Shown: positions 22,491-35,179, counted from the first letter of the stretch. The stretch is 35,620 bases of DNA from DP-19 sp036496285 (GCA_036496285.1 DASXLI010000074.1:1-35620); one strand, 5' to 3'. Made by a program: numbers and translations. The notes: generated by a model from the sequence alone, not told the origin.

Positions 22491-24451
22491 GGCGCTCGGC
22501 GGCCCTTCAGCACGACGACGGCGAGTGGCGGCGCGACGAGCGTCAGCGACTGCGCGTGGCCGTGCCACGCGAGCGGCGCGCTGGACACGCCGCCGAGGTT
22601 GCCCTGCCCGCTCCCGCCGTACACGCTGGCGTCTCCGTTCAGCACCTCCCGCCACTCGCCGGCCCACGGCACGCCCACCCGGTAGCCGGGCCGCGGCACC
22701 GGCGTGCAGTTGCATATGAAGAGCAGCGCCTCGCCGGGATCGGCGCCGTAGCGCAGGAAGCTCACCACGCTCTGCTCGGCGTCGTTGCAATCGACCCAGG
22801 CGAAGCCGGCCGGGTCGCTGTCGCGCTCGTGCAGCGCCGGCTCCTCGCGGTAGAGCCGGTTCAGGTCGGCGACGAAGCGGCGGACGCCCTCGTGCGGCGC
22901 ATACCGCAGGAGATCCCAATCGAGGCTCCGGTCGTGGTCCCACTCGCGCCGCTGCGCGATCTCGTCGCCCATCCAGAGGAGCTTCTTGCCGGGCTGGCCG
23001 TACATCATGCCGAAGAGGAGGCGGAGGTTGGCAAAGCGCTGCCAGTCGTCGCCCGGCATCTTGCCGAGCAGCGACCCCTTTCCGTGCACGACCTCGTCGT
23101 GCGACAGCGGCAGCACGAACTGCTCGTGCCAGGCATAGAGCATGCGGAACGTGAGCAGGTCGTGATGGTAGCGGCGGTGCACCGGGTCGTGCGCCATGTA
23201 GCTCAGGGTGTCGTGCATCCACCCCATGTCCCATTTGTAATCGAAGCCGAGACCGCCGACGTAGGTCGGGCGGGACACCATCGGGTACGCGGTCGACTCC
23301 TCGGCGATCGTCAGCACGTCGGGGTGCTCCGCGTGCACCCGCTCGTTCAACCGGCGGAGGAAGGCAATCGCATCGAGGTTCTCGCGGCCACCGAAGCGGT
23401 TCGGAATCCACTCGCCGGGCTTGCGCGAGTAGTCGAGGTAGAGCATCGAGGCGACCGCATCGATGCGCAGGCCGTCGAGGTGATAGCGGTCGAGCCAGAA
23501 GAGCGCGCTCGCGAGCAGGAAGTTCGCGACCTCGTTCCGCCCGTAGTTGAAGACGAGCGTGCCCCAGTCGGGGTGCTGGCCCTGGCGCGGATCGGCGTGC
23601 TCGTAGAGATGGGTGCCGTCGAAGTAGCTGAGGCCGTGCTCGTCGGTCGGGAAGTGCGCCGGTACCCAGTCGAGGATGACGCCGATGCCGGCGCGATGGA
23701 GCGCGTCGACCAGGAACATGAAGTCCTGCGGCGTGCCGAAGCGGCCGGTCGGCGCGAAGTAGCCGACGGTCTGGTAGCCCCACGAGCCGTCGAAGGGATG
23801 CTCGGTGATCGGCAGCAGCTCGACGTGGGTGAAGCCGGCATCGCGCACGTAGGCCGGCAGCTCGGCGGCAAGCTCGCGGTACGTGAGCCAGCGGCCGCGC
23901 TCCTCCGGCTTCCGCCGCCACGAGCCGAGATGCATCTCGTAGATCGCGATCGGCGCCGCGAGCGCGTGGCGCGCCGCCCGGCTCGCCATCCATTCCGCGT
24001 CCTGCCAGCCGTATCCGGAGAGATCGGCCACCCTCGACGCCGTCTGCGGCCGCAGCTCGGCGGCGAAGCCGAACGGATCGGCCTTCTCGACCCGGTAGCC
24101 GTGGTAGCGCGACTCGATCGCGAACTTGTAGAGCGTGCCCGCGCGCACGCCGGGCACGAAGCCCTCCCACACGCCTGCGTCGCTGCCGGTGAGCGGGTGA
24201 ACGCCGCGCTGCCAGCCGTTGAAGTCTCCCACGACCGATACGTGGGCGGCGTTCGGCGCCCACACGGCGAAGCGCGTCCCGGCCTGCCCCTCGATCGTCG
24301 TGAGGTGCGCGCCGAGCTTGTCGTAGAGGCGGACGTGCGTGCCCTCGGCGAAGAGGTGCTTGTCGTAGTCGGTGAAGAAGCGGACCGGCAGCGTCGACGG
24401 CGCCGCCGTGCCGGCGGCCTCGCCGCGCATGCCCTCACGGCTCGACGTCAT
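22475..24451 (-). CDS. glgB: 1,4-alpha-glucan branching enzyme GlgB
   Basis: 658 residues from ATG 24451, which overlaps the glgE stop (ATGA). The enzyme makes alpha-1,6 branches in glycogen-type glucan. Order: short N-terminal tail, CBM48 domain about 55-150 (FAVWAPNAAHVSVVGDFNGW), GH13 barrel about 165-540 and C-terminal beta domain. Catalytic residues: D331 in LDGLRIDAVASM, E384 in LTIAEESTA, D452 in PLSHDEVVHGKGS. GSWGYQTVGYFAPTGRFG is the usual GlgB region. It lacks the extra N-terminal domain of the 730-residue E. coli type, so it is the short form. It is the last gene of glgX-glgE-glgB and ends overlapping the opposing thioesterase. Confidence 0.96.
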   Translation of the reverse strand: MTSSREGMRGEAAGTAAPSTLPVRFFTDYDKHLFAEGTHVRLYDKLGAHLTTIEGQAGTRFAVWAPNAAHVSVVGDFNGWQRGVHPLTGSDAGVWEGFVPGVRAGTLYKFAIESRYHGYRVEKADPFGFAAELRPQTASRVADLSGYGWQDAEWMASRAARHALAAPIAIYEMHLGSWRRKPEERGRWLTYRELAAELPAYVRDAGFTHVELLPITEHPFDGSWGYQTVGYFAPTGRFGTPQDFMFLVDALHRAGIGVILDWVPAHFPTDEHGLSYFDGTHLYEHADPRQGQHPDWGTLVFNYGRNEVANFLLASALFWLDRYHLDGLRIDAVASMLYLDYSRKPGEWIPNRFGGRENLDAIAFLRRLNERVHAEHPDVLTIAEESTAYPMVSRPTYVGGLGFDYKWDMGWMHDTLSYMAHDPVHRRYHHDLLTFRMLYAWHEQFVLPLSHDEVVHGKGSLLGKMPGDDWQRFANLRLLFGMMYGQPGKKLLWMGDEIAQRREWDHDRSLDWDLLRYAPHEGVRRFVADLNRLYREEPALHERDSDPAGFAWVDCNDAEQSVVSFLRYGADPGEALLFICNCTPVPRPGYRVGVPWAGEWREVLNGDASVYGGSGQGNLGGVSSAPLAWHGHAQSLTLVAPPLAVVVLKGRRAPQPSL

Positions 24452-26492
24452 GCCGCCTGCCCCCCCTGCGGACGCCGTACCACGAGGACATGCGCCGGGA
24501 TCACCGCCGGATCGAGCCGCACCCAGTTGCGCGCGCCGCGCCATTCCCAGCGCGCGCCGGTCAGCGCGTCGTCCACCTCGTACGTCTCGTCGGCGCCGAT
24601 GCCGAGCTCCTCGAGCGCGAGCTCGACCCAGCCGTCGTGCGCCCGGTGCGGGTCGAGGTTCACGACCGTGAGCACGACGTCGGCGAGGTCCATGCTCGTC
24701 TTCGAGTAGCAGAGCAGGTGCGGATCATCGATCGCGTGGAAGCGCAGGCGCTCGTCGCGGTGCAGCGCCGGGTGGGCGCGGCGCGCCCGGTTCACCCGGG
24801 TCACGAGATCACGGATGCTCTCCGGCCGGTCGTGGTCCCACACCTGCACCTGATACTTCTCGGAGTCGACGTACTCCTCGGTGCCGGGATGCGCGCGCTC
24901 CTCGCATAGCTCGAACACCGGTCCGTAGATGCCGTAGGATGCGCCGAGGGTCGCCGCGAGCACGAGGCGGATCTGGAACGCCGGGCGGCCACCCTCCTGC
25001 AGGAACGCGTGCAGCACGTCCGGCGTGTTGGTGAAGAGGTTCGGCCGCAGGTACTCGCGGACCTCGGTCTGCGTCAGCTCGGTGAAGTATTCGGTCAGCT
25101 CGTCCTTGGTGTTGCGCCAGGTGAAGTACGTATAGGTCTGCGTGAAGCCGGCCTTGGCGAGCCGCTTCATGATCTTCGGACGGGTGAACGCCTCGGCGAG
25201 GAAGATCATGTCGGGGTAGGCGTGCTGCACGTCCGCGATGAGCCACTCCCAGAACGGCAGCGGCTTCGTGTGCGGGTTGTCGACGCGCAGGACGCGTACG
25301 CCGTGCTGCGCCCAGAAGAGCGCGACGTCGCGCAGCGCCTGCCACAGCTCGCGCCACGCGGAGCTCGCGAAGTCGAACGGGTAGATGTCCTCGAAGCGGT
25401 TCGGCGGGTTCTCCGCGAACTGGATGGTGCCGTCGGCGCGCCGGCGGAACCACTCAGGATGCTCGCGCACCCACGGATGGTCCGGCGAGCACTGGAACGC
25501 CAGATCGAGCGCCACCTCGAGGCCGTGGCGGCGCGCGTCGGCGACGAAGGCGTCGAAGTCGTCGAGCGAGCCGAGCGCGGGGTCGACGGCGGTGTGGCCG
25601 CCCTCGGCGCTGCCGATCGCCCACGGACACCCGGGGTCGGCCGGCGCCGCGACGAGGGCGTTGTTCGGCCCCTTGCGGTGCGTGATGCCGATCGGATGGA
25701 TGGGCGGCAGGTAGAGGACGTCGAAGCCCATGGCCGCGATCGCGGACAGGCGTGCGGCCGCCTCCGCAAGAGTGGCGGGACGGGCCGCATCCGTGCCGGC
25801 CGAGCGCGGAAACATCTCGTACCAGCTCCCGTAGCGTGCCCGCACGCGGTCGACGCGCACGCGCAGCAGCAGCGACGCGCCCGCGCCCTCACGCCCGTCG
25901 AGCGCGGCCATCACCGTCGCGAGCTCGGGTGTGAGCGCCCTCCGCACGCGCTCTCCCTGCGGCACCGCGCTCGCGAGCGTCCGCGCCTCGCCGTCGAGCA
26001 GCGTCCGCACGCGCGGGTCGACGGGGGCGGCGTGCGCGCCGTCGCCCCGCGCCGCCGCGTGGATCAAGCCCGCGCCCTCGAGCAGCTCGTTGCCGACGTC
26101 GAGGCCCGCGGCCGCCTTCTTCTCCAGGCCGTCGCGCCACGTGGCGAAGCGATCCACCCACGCGATCACGCTCCACTCGTAGAGCCCGACGCGCTCGAGC
26201 GCAAAGGTCGCGCGCCAGCGATCGTTGCCGAGCGCCTCCATCGGCGTCTCGATCCAGGCGCCGTCCTCGGCGAAGCGGTGGCGCACGACGGCGCGCAGCG
26301 CGTCCGTGCCGTCGGCGAGGACGTCGGCGAGCACCTCCAGCCGGTCGCCGATCGTCCGCTTCACCGGATGCGTGCCGTCGTCGACGCGCGGCCGGACGTC
26401 CTCGATCGCGACCCGCGCCGGCGGCGCAGCACGCGTCGCGGGTGCGACGGACGCCGCGGCGTCCGGGCGCGCTCTCTCGACGGCGCGCTCCA

Positions 26493-26493
<1 letters not shown>
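24448..26493 (-). CDS. glgE: Maltose-1-phosphate maltosyltransferase GlgE
   Basis: 681 residues from ATG 26493, which shares one base with the glgX stop (TGATG). It adds maltose from alpha-maltose-1-phosphate to alpha-1,4-glucans. The N-terminal domain (about 28-120) includes AIEDVRPRVDDGTHPVKRT; the helical insert is about 125-205; the GH13 barrel begins at YGSWYEMFPRS (221-231). Phosphate and substrate signatures are LPPIHPIGITHRKGPNN. Catalytic residues: D405 in VLRVDNPHTKPLPFWEWL, E434 in FLAEAFTRPKIM, D492 in FTNTPDVLHAF; spacing is close to that in the Streptomyces enzyme. Family-specific WRNTKDELTEYF is also present. The usual donor-making partners TreS/Pep2 are not in the window. Confidence 0.95.
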
Positions 26494-28598
<2,105 letters not shown>

Positions 28599-28719
28599 CG
28601 CAGTCCCACCACTCGCACCAGGGTGCGTGAGCGCACGGAGAAACTCAACCGACGGTCCGATAGGCCGCGTCGCGATGTAGGATTTGCAGCACGGGCGCGG
28701 ACGATCTGCGCACGCGACC

Positions 28720-28806
28720 GCGACACTAGCGCTGTCGTGTCGCTCCTCCCCGCATCCACGACCAGAAGTCCCAATCAGTTCGCCGGGTCACACGGTCGCC
28801 GGCGAC
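28720..28806. promoter_or_regulatory. Palindromes in the glgX/sod divergent region
   Basis: The 278 bp between glgX (-) and the SOD gene (+) contain GCGACAC (28720-28726) with GTGTCGC (28737-28743), around a nested CGACA/TGTCG pair, and a perfect 12-bp palindrome GTCGCCGGCGAC (28795-28806). Another palindrome, CGCACC-ag-GGTGCG, lies at 28614-28627 near the glgX start. They may be operators for one or both genes. No promoter hexamers were convincing. Confidence 0.35.
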
Positions 28807-28876
28807 GCCGTCCGCCGCCGGCCGTTTGGGAGCCATTGGCACGCGCATCGCTGATGAAAGACGAGGAGGTCCAGCC

Positions 28877-29521
28877 ATGGCGTACCAAGCGAAGACATTC
28901 CCCCTGAGCAACCTGGAGGGTATCTCGGATCAGACCCTGGAGATGCACTTCAAGCTCTACGAGGGCTACGTGAAGGAAACCAACACGCTCACGGAGAAGC
29001 TGAGCGAGTTCCTCGCCGACGGTAAGGTCGACCAGGAGGAGATGCCGGCGTACTCCGAGCTGAACCGCCGGCTCGGCTTCGAGTACAACGGCATGGTCCT
29101 GCACGAGTACTACTTCGACAACATGACGCGCGGGGGCGGGGGCGACGCTGATTCGCGCTCGGCGTTCCGTGCCGCCGCCGAGCGCAGCTACGGCAGCTAC
29201 GACATCTGGAAGGTCGACTTCGTCGGCGTCGGCAAGATGCGCGGCGTCGGCTGGGCGATCTGCTTCCAGGATCCGAACACCGGCCGGATCTCGAACCACT
29301 GGGTCAGCCTGCACGAGGTCGGCAACGTCGCCGGCTTCCATCCCGTGCTGGTCATGGACGTCTGGGAGCACGCGTTCCTGCTCGACTACAAGCCGTCGGA
29401 GCGCGGCAAGTACATCGACGCGTTCTTCGCCAACGTCGACTGGACCATGGTCGATCGCCGCATGGCGACCGACGGCCACATGGCGCCCGAGATCGGACGG
29501 CGCGCGCAGGAGGGACGCTGA
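28877..29521 (+). CDS. Fe/Mn-type superoxide dismutase
   Basis: 214 residues from ATG 28877 with GAGGAGG at 28863-28869; an upstream GTG frame (28826) lacks a ribosome site. It converts superoxide to H2O2 and O2. Metal ligands are H24 (LEMHFKLYEGYV), H76 (YNGMVLHEYYFDN), D161 and H165 (VMDVWEHAFLLDY). The first helix lacks the usual HHxxHH doublet, and W at 163 fits the DxWEHA motif. GKYIDAFFANVDWTMVDRR ends the alpha/beta domain. The protein is a divergent member with no signal peptide, so it is cytoplasmic. Metal choice (Fe or Mn) is not decidable. The stop TGA overlaps the ATG of the next gene (TGATG), implying translational coupling. Confidence 0.92.
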   Translation: MAYQAKTFPLSNLEGISDQTLEMHFKLYEGYVKETNTLTEKLSEFLADGKVDQEEMPAYSELNRRLGFEYNGMVLHEYYFDNMTRGGGGDADSRSAFRAAAERSYGSYDIWKVDFVGVGKMRGVGWAICFQDPNTGRISNHWVSLHEVGNVAGFHPVLVMDVWEHAFLLDYKPSERGKYIDAFFANVDWTMVDRRMATDGHMAPEIGRRAQEGR

Positions 29522-30342
29522 TGCAGCCGGACGTGCATTCGATGCAAGGGGGGCCCGCGGACGATCCACAGCCGCAGCGCCTCGCGGTCAAGCTCTACCG
29601 CACGGAGGATCTCGTCACGGTCGCGGCGCCGATGCCCGGGCTCGGCCCCGGTGACGTCGGCGTCGCGGTCACGCCCGACCGCAAGCTCGTGATCGTCGGG
29701 CGCCTCTGCGCGGAGCCCGAGCAGGACTGCGGCACGCTGAAGCTGCCCGAGAAGGAGGTGCTGCTGAACGAGTGGGAGGTAGGGCCCTACCGCCGCGACC
29801 TGACGCTGCCGGCCGACGTCGATGCCGAGGCGGCCACCGTGACCTATGGCAACGGCATCCTGGTCATCGCGCTGCCGGTCGCGGAGCGTACGCGCCCGGC
29901 CCGCCTCACGCTCGAGAGCGCCAACAGTCATCCGCGCGGCGCGCGGGTCGGCCAGGAGAACCGCCAATTCGCGGGCGAGCCGGCACACGCGCCGCACCCG
30001 ACGCTCGGACGCGCGGCGACCGTCCTCGGCGGCAGCCTCGGCGCACTCTACCTGCTGCGTCGCGGGATGCGGGCAACCGGGCTCTTCGCGCTCGCGGCGA
30101 GCGCGCTCATGCCGCGTCTCATGTCCCGCGCCGGTGTCACGCGAGCCGAGACCGATGCGCGGCCGACTCCATCGTCGGCCGAGCCGCGCGGATCAGCGGA
30201 AGGCCGGCCGCTCGATCAGGGCGCTCCGTCGAGCACGGAGGAATTGGAGACGATGGAGAAGGTGCAGGAAGCGTCGGAGGAGTCGTTTCCCGCCAGCGAC
30301 CCGCCGAGCTGGACGGGCACGCGTGCGCACGCGCGCGACTGA
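29521..30342 (+). CDS. Hsp20-domain protein with membrane segment and SFPASDPP tail
   Basis: 273 residues from ATG 29521, coupled to the SOD gene by TGATG. Residues about 20-125 are an alpha-crystallin/Hsp20-type beta domain (LVTVAAPMPGLGPGDVGVAV; GPYRRDLTLPADVDAEAATV; YGNGILVIALPVAE, matching the A-x-x-x-n-G-v-L pattern). Residues about 160-200 form a hydrophobic hairpin (TLGRAATVLGGSLGALYLLR; ATGLFALAASALMPRLM) resembling small YgaP/DUF2892-type membrane proteins. The C-terminus has KVQEASEESFPASDPPSWTG (residues 247-266), a short motif I recall from many proteobacterial stress-related proteins whose function is not known. Hsp20 chaperones are normally soluble; membrane attachment would be unusual. 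Together with SOD it suggests an oxidative or heat stress unit. Confidence 0.75.
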   Translation: MQPDVHSMQGGPADDPQPQRLAVKLYRTEDLVTVAAPMPGLGPGDVGVAVTPDRKLVIVGRLCAEPEQDCGTLKLPEKEVLLNEWEVGPYRRDLTLPADVDAEAATVTYGNGILVIALPVAERTRPARLTLESANSHPRGARVGQENRQFAGEPAHAPHPTLGRAATVLGGSLGALYLLRRGMRATGLFALAASALMPRLMSRAGVTRAETDARPTPSSAEPRGSAEGRPLDQGAPSSTEELETMEKVQEASEESFPASDPPSWTGTRAHARD

Positions 30343-30365
30343 TCGGGCCACATTGCGGCGACGAT

Positions 30366-30398
30366 CCGTGACGCACGCGTTTGACGCTTGCGTCACGG
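30366..30398 (+). terminator. 15-bp stem (one mismatch) with 3-base loop
   Basis: Bases 30366-30380 pair with 30384-30398 in 14 of 15 positions; the loop is TTG. It begins 23 bp past the Hsp20-type stop and ends 19 bp before the SGNH start. It is long and compact enough to stop or pause RNA polymerase, but no T run follows. A TTGACG -35-like hexamer lies across the loop, so it could also be a promoter-overlapping operator. Confidence 0.55.
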
Positions 30399-30417
30399 GT
30401 CGATATGCGCGCCACAC

Positions 30418-31275
30418 GTGGCGAAGACTGTTCTCTTCTTCGGCGACAGCAATACGCGGGGCTACGGGGTAGGGCCGGAGCGCCGCTACACTACGCTCGT
30501 CGAAACGACGCTTCGCGCGTCGGCGGGCGATGGGTGGGAGTTCGTCACGCGCAGCGCGCTCAGCGACTTCCGCGTGATCGGCTCGAAGCTGCACGAGGTC
30601 GTCGAGCAGCATCGGCCCGACGTGCTCGTCTGGCAGCTGCCGACGGGACCGGCAGCGTACTTCGTCAGCTATCCGTGGTGGCTGCGCCCGCTGCGGCGCG
30701 CCTACGCCGCACTCTTCCGCGCCCGCAAGGAGTGGAGCATCACGCGCCAGATGCAACGCAAGGGAGGCCCCGACGCCGACGACACGCGCCGCACCGTCGA
30801 GAGCGAGGGCCTCTACCTGAACTCGGTATATCGCTGGCGTCCGGCCGCCTGGCCGATCACGCGCCACGCGAACGAGATCCTCGCCGCGCGCTACGGGCTC
30901 ATCACCAAGGCCACGCGCGAGCGCTACCTGCAGCTCGTCACGCGCCATCGCGACCGGGTGCGCGAGGTGATGGACGGGCCCATCCTCTTCGTCGGCTTCC
31001 TGCCGCACAGCGAGCACATGTACCCGGGGTACGACGCACGCACCACCGCATGGAGTCGCGATCTCGCGCGGCTCCTCCACGACCCGGCCGGAGCTTCCAC
31101 CTGGGTCGACCCCTACCCCGTGCTCTTCGCGCGCTCCGACCGCTACTTGCTGAGTGACGGTTGCCACCTCACGCCCGACGGGCACCGCGTGCTCGCGGGC
31201 CTCGTGGCTCCCGCGCTCGCGCCGCTCCTCCGTTCCTGCGACTCGCCGCCGCAAGCGCGTTACGAAGTGTCATAA
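30418..31275 (+). CDS. SGNH/GDSL-family hydrolase
   Basis: 285 residues if started at GTG 30418, where the protein reads MAKTVLFFGDSNTRGYG; a TTG at 30388 adds ten residues that lie within the hairpin. Catalytic S11 is in the GDSN block I. The C-terminal block V is SDGCHLTPDGH with D247 and H250 completing the triad. Family oxyanion residues would come from RSALSDFRVIGS (block II) and a later Asn/Gly region. No signal peptide is visible; it is probably a cytoplasmic esterase or lipase-like acyl hydrolase, substrate unknown. An internal helix RVREVMDGPILFVGFLPH is usual for this fold. It is followed by a GC hairpin (31285-31304) and then the second histidine kinase gene. Confidence 0.82.
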   Translation: MAKTVLFFGDSNTRGYGVGPERRYTTLVETTLRASAGDGWEFVTRSALSDFRVIGSKLHEVVEQHRPDVLVWQLPTGPAAYFVSYPWWLRPLRRAYAALFRARKEWSITRQMQRKGGPDADDTRRTVESEGLYLNSVYRWRPAAWPITRHANEILAARYGLITKATRERYLQLVTRHRDRVREVMDGPILFVGFLPHSEHMYPGYDARTTAWSRDLARLLHDPAGASTWVDPYPVLFARSDRYLLSDGCHLTPDGHRVLAGLVAPALAPLLRSCDSPPQARYEVS

Positions 31276-31284
31276 GCGCGCAAG

Positions 31285-31304
31285 CACGCCGCGCCGCCGG
31301 CGTG
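31285..31304 (+). terminator. Short GC hairpin after the SGNH gene
   Basis: CACGCCG (31285-31291) and CGGCGTG (31298-31304) pair perfectly around a 6-base loop, 10 bp after the SGNH stop and 41 bp before the kinase start. There is only GGCTTAAAG after it, so terminator strength is uncertain. Confidence 0.4.
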
Positions 31305-31344
31305 GGCTTAAAGTCCGCATGCTAACCTGCCGACTAGCCTACGG

Positions 31345-33186
<1,842 letters not shown>

Positions 33187-33219
33187 GCTCGACGCCAGTG
33201 CACTTTGCAATGGAGCGCC

Positions 33220-33252
33220 GGCCCGGGACGCCTTGACCGGCCCTCCCGGGCC
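33220..33252 (+). terminator. 9-bp GC hairpin after the second kinase
   Basis: GGCCCGGGA (33220-33228) and TCCCGGGCC (33244-33252) pair perfectly with a 15-base loop, 34 bp past the kinase stop and 16 bp before the next gene. No T tract. Confidence 0.5.
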
Positions 33253-33267
33253 CGTGACAATCGCGGC

Positions 33268-33474
33268 GTGGAAGTCGCGGAGCTCGTCGTGCTACTAGTC
33301 ATCGCCGGCGCGCTCTATGTTGCGCTCGCGCCTCTACGGCGCGTGATCGTCCGACGCATGCTGCGACGGCGGGGCCGCGAGCCCGGGCAGGTGATTCCGT
33401 TGATACGGAACAGTGACGGCGTCTATACGCCGAGCCGCGACCCGGCGAGGAGGAGTGATGGCGACGAACGGTGA
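33268..33474 (+). CDS. Small single-span membrane protein
   Basis: 68 residues from GTG 33268. One membrane helix (AELVVLLVIAGALYVALA) is followed by a very basic stretch (LRRVIVRRMLRRRGREPG) and a polar end with NSDGVYTPSRDPARRSDGDER. Its last 17 bases overlap the SPFH gene start in another frame, and the two genes run together, suggesting coupling. No family is recognised. Function could be to assist or anchor the SPFH protein (inference). The helix/basic layout and the tight overlap are the reasons to accept it as a gene. Confidence 0.6.
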   Translation: MEVAELVVLLVIAGALYVALAPLRRVIVRRMLRRRGREPGQVIPLIRNSDGVYTPSRDPARRSDGDER

Positions 33475-34396
33475 CGCGCGTTTCGACGTGCATACGCAGG
33501 CGCGGGCGGCAGGGAGCTTCGCATCGCTCCTGGTCATCGTCCTGCTGCTCGGCGCGATCTACGGCTCCTTCGCCATCATCAAGCCCGGCAACGTCGGTGT
33601 CGTGTTCAACCGCTTCTCGGGAAGCCTGCGCGCCGCCGGCCAGGGCGTCGTGTGGCGCATCCCCTGGGTGACGCAGGTCCAGTCATACCCGGTCGCGCTC
33701 CGCACCTACTCGATGGTGGCGCGGGCGCAGGAGGGATCGGCGCAGGGCGACGACTCGATCGATCTGCCGACGCGCGAGGGTCAGCACATCCGCCAGGACA
33801 TCTCGGTCACCTACAACACCAGCCAGGACAAGGCCGCCGACGTCTTCCGCTCCTTCCGCGGCGCCGACATCGAGGACATCGAGCGCACCTTCATCCGGCG
33901 GACGATCATCACGGTCTCGCAGAACGTCGCCGGCCAGATGGCGCTCACCGATCTGATCTCCAATCAGCGCGGGGCGCTGCAGGACTCCATCCAGGAGCAG
34001 CTCGGGCTGCAGATGGAGAAGATGGGCTTCGTCGTCGACAAGGTGAACCTCGGCGCGAGCCACCTGCCGCAGGCGATCGAGGCGCAGATGCAGCAGAAGA
34101 TGGCGGCACAGCAGCAAGCGCAGCAGGCGGAGTACGAGCTGCAGCGCCAGCAGACGCTGGCGAAGGCCAAGGTGGCGGAGGCCGAGGGCGACGCGCAGGC
34201 GACGCTCGTCAAGGCCAAGGCGCAGGCGGAGGCGAACAAGCTTCTCCAGGAGACGCTGACGCCGCTGCTCGTGCAGTCGAAGGCGCTCGACCGCTGGAAC
34301 GGCAGCCTGCCGCAGTTCACCGGCGGCGGCGCCGTGCCGTTCATCAACGTCAATCCGGTCAACACGGAGCAGACGACCGAGCGCGAGCGGCGGTAG
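33458..34396 (+). CDS. SPFH/band 7 prohibitin-like protein
   Basis: 312 residues from ATG 33458 with AGGAGG at 33448-33453. An N-terminal membrane helix (FASLLVIVLLLGAIYGSFAI) is followed by an SPFH domain about 40-205 (KPGNVGVVFNRFSGSLRAAG, GVVWRIPWVTQVQSYPVALR, TREGQHIRQDISVTYNTS, RTFIRRTIITVSQNVAGQM). A Gln/Ala/Lys/Glu-rich coiled coil lies about 205-275 (MQQKMAAQQQAQQAEYELQ; AKVAEAEGDAQATLVKAKAQ). Such proteins form large rings on the inner membrane, in bacteria often tied to HflK/HflC or FtsH control and membrane microdomains. No NfeD or protease gene is next to it; its neighbour is the small membrane protein. Confidence 0.92.
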   Translation: MATNGDARFDVHTQARAAGSFASLLVIVLLLGAIYGSFAIIKPGNVGVVFNRFSGSLRAAGQGVVWRIPWVTQVQSYPVALRTYSMVARAQEGSAQGDDSIDLPTREGQHIRQDISVTYNTSQDKAADVFRSFRGADIEDIERTFIRRTIITVSQNVAGQMALTDLISNQRGALQDSIQEQLGLQMEKMGFVVDKVNLGASHLPQAIEAQMQQKMAAQQQAQQAEYELQRQQTLAKAKVAEAEGDAQATLVKAKAQAEANKLLQETLTPLLVQSKALDRWNGSLPQFTGGGAVPFINVNPVNTEQTTERERR

Positions 34397-34398
34397 AG

Positions 34399-34418
34399 GC
34401 GCCGCGGTGGCGCGGCGC
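34399..34418. terminator. 8-bp GC hairpin between convergent genes
   Basis: GCGCCGCG (34399-34406) and CGCGGCGC (34411-34418) pair perfectly around GTGG. It lies between the stop of the SPFH gene and the stop of the methyltransferase gene and can act in both directions. No T tract on either side. Confidence 0.5.
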
Positions 34419-34441
34419 GCTCAGCGGCGGACGCAGCCCGC

Positions 34442-35179
34442 TCAGCGCGCGATGACGACCGTCTCGTCGCCCGTCCCCCAGGGGCGGCGATCGAACGCTC
34501 CGAAGAGGCGGACGTCGGTGAAGCCGGCACGTGCGAGCAGGTGCTCGAGCTCGTAGCGGTAGAACCACCGTAGCCGGATCTCCGCCGCGCCCGTCAGCTC
34601 GGGTGGACCACCCTCGAAGCGGAACGTGACCGTCAGGACCTGGTGGGCGCGATCGAATCGCGTCGACTCGAAGGGGCGCATTGGCCGGCCGCCGTCGTCG
34701 AAGGTCACGCTGAGCGACTCGGGAATCTCGGCCTTCGCGATGATCGCGAGGTTGGGATCGAAGACGTCGAACGCGAGCGCTCCGTCCTTCTCGAGATGCC
34801 GCCGCACGCACGCGAAGCACGCCAGCTGCGCGTCGACGTCGAGCAGATGCGACAGCGCGCGAAAAGGAATCGTGACGAGGCGGAAACGCCGGCCGAGGTC
34901 GAAGTCGCGCATGTCGCCGTTCACGACGTGGACGTCCGGGGACTTCTCCCGCAGCACGCGCAGCATCGCCGGCGACGTATCGAGGCCCATGCATTCGATT
35001 CCGGCACGCGCGATGGGAATGAGCGTACGACCGGTACCGCAGCCGAGCTCGAGCACGGGCCCCCCGACCTCGCGCGCGAGCTCGAGATAGAACGTGCGGT
35101 CGCCGGAGGGGTCGCGGACGCGCGCATAGACCGCGTCGTAGGTGCGGGCGATCAGCTCCTCGTAGGCGTCTTGATACAT
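34442..35179 (-). CDS. Class I SAM-dependent methyltransferase
   Basis: 245 residues from ATG 35179 (frame open further upstream, but the start MYQDAYEELIARTYDAVYA is the family-like opening). Motif I is VLELGCGTGRT (43-52), motif II GLDTSPAML (65-73), motif III VNGDMRDFDL (87-95), and motif IV region VTIPFRALSHL. A later strand is GALAFDVFDPN, followed by a beta block RLRWFYRYELEHLLARAGF typical of Methyltransf_25/11-type proteins. It should methylate a small molecule; the acceptor is not readable. It stands alone, convergent with the SPFH gene. Confidence 0.88.
   Translation of the reverse strand: MYQDAYEELIARTYDAVYARVRDPSGDRTFYLELAREVGGPVLELGCGTGRTLIPIARAGIECMGLDTSPAMLRVLREKSPDVHVVNGDMRDFDLGRRFRLVTIPFRALSHLLDVDAQLACFACVRRHLEKDGALAFDVFDPNLAIIAKAEIPESLSVTFDDGGRPMRPFESTRFDRAHQVLTVTFRFEGGPPELTGAAEIRLRWFYRYELEHLLARAGFTDVRLFGAFDRRPWGTGDETVVIAR

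Noticed and set aside
21891..24263. 790-codon minus-strand frame overlapping glgB
   Set aside because: It is a frame-shifted shadow of glgB, running on into the divergent region; composition is Arg/Ala/Pro-rich and no motifs are seen.
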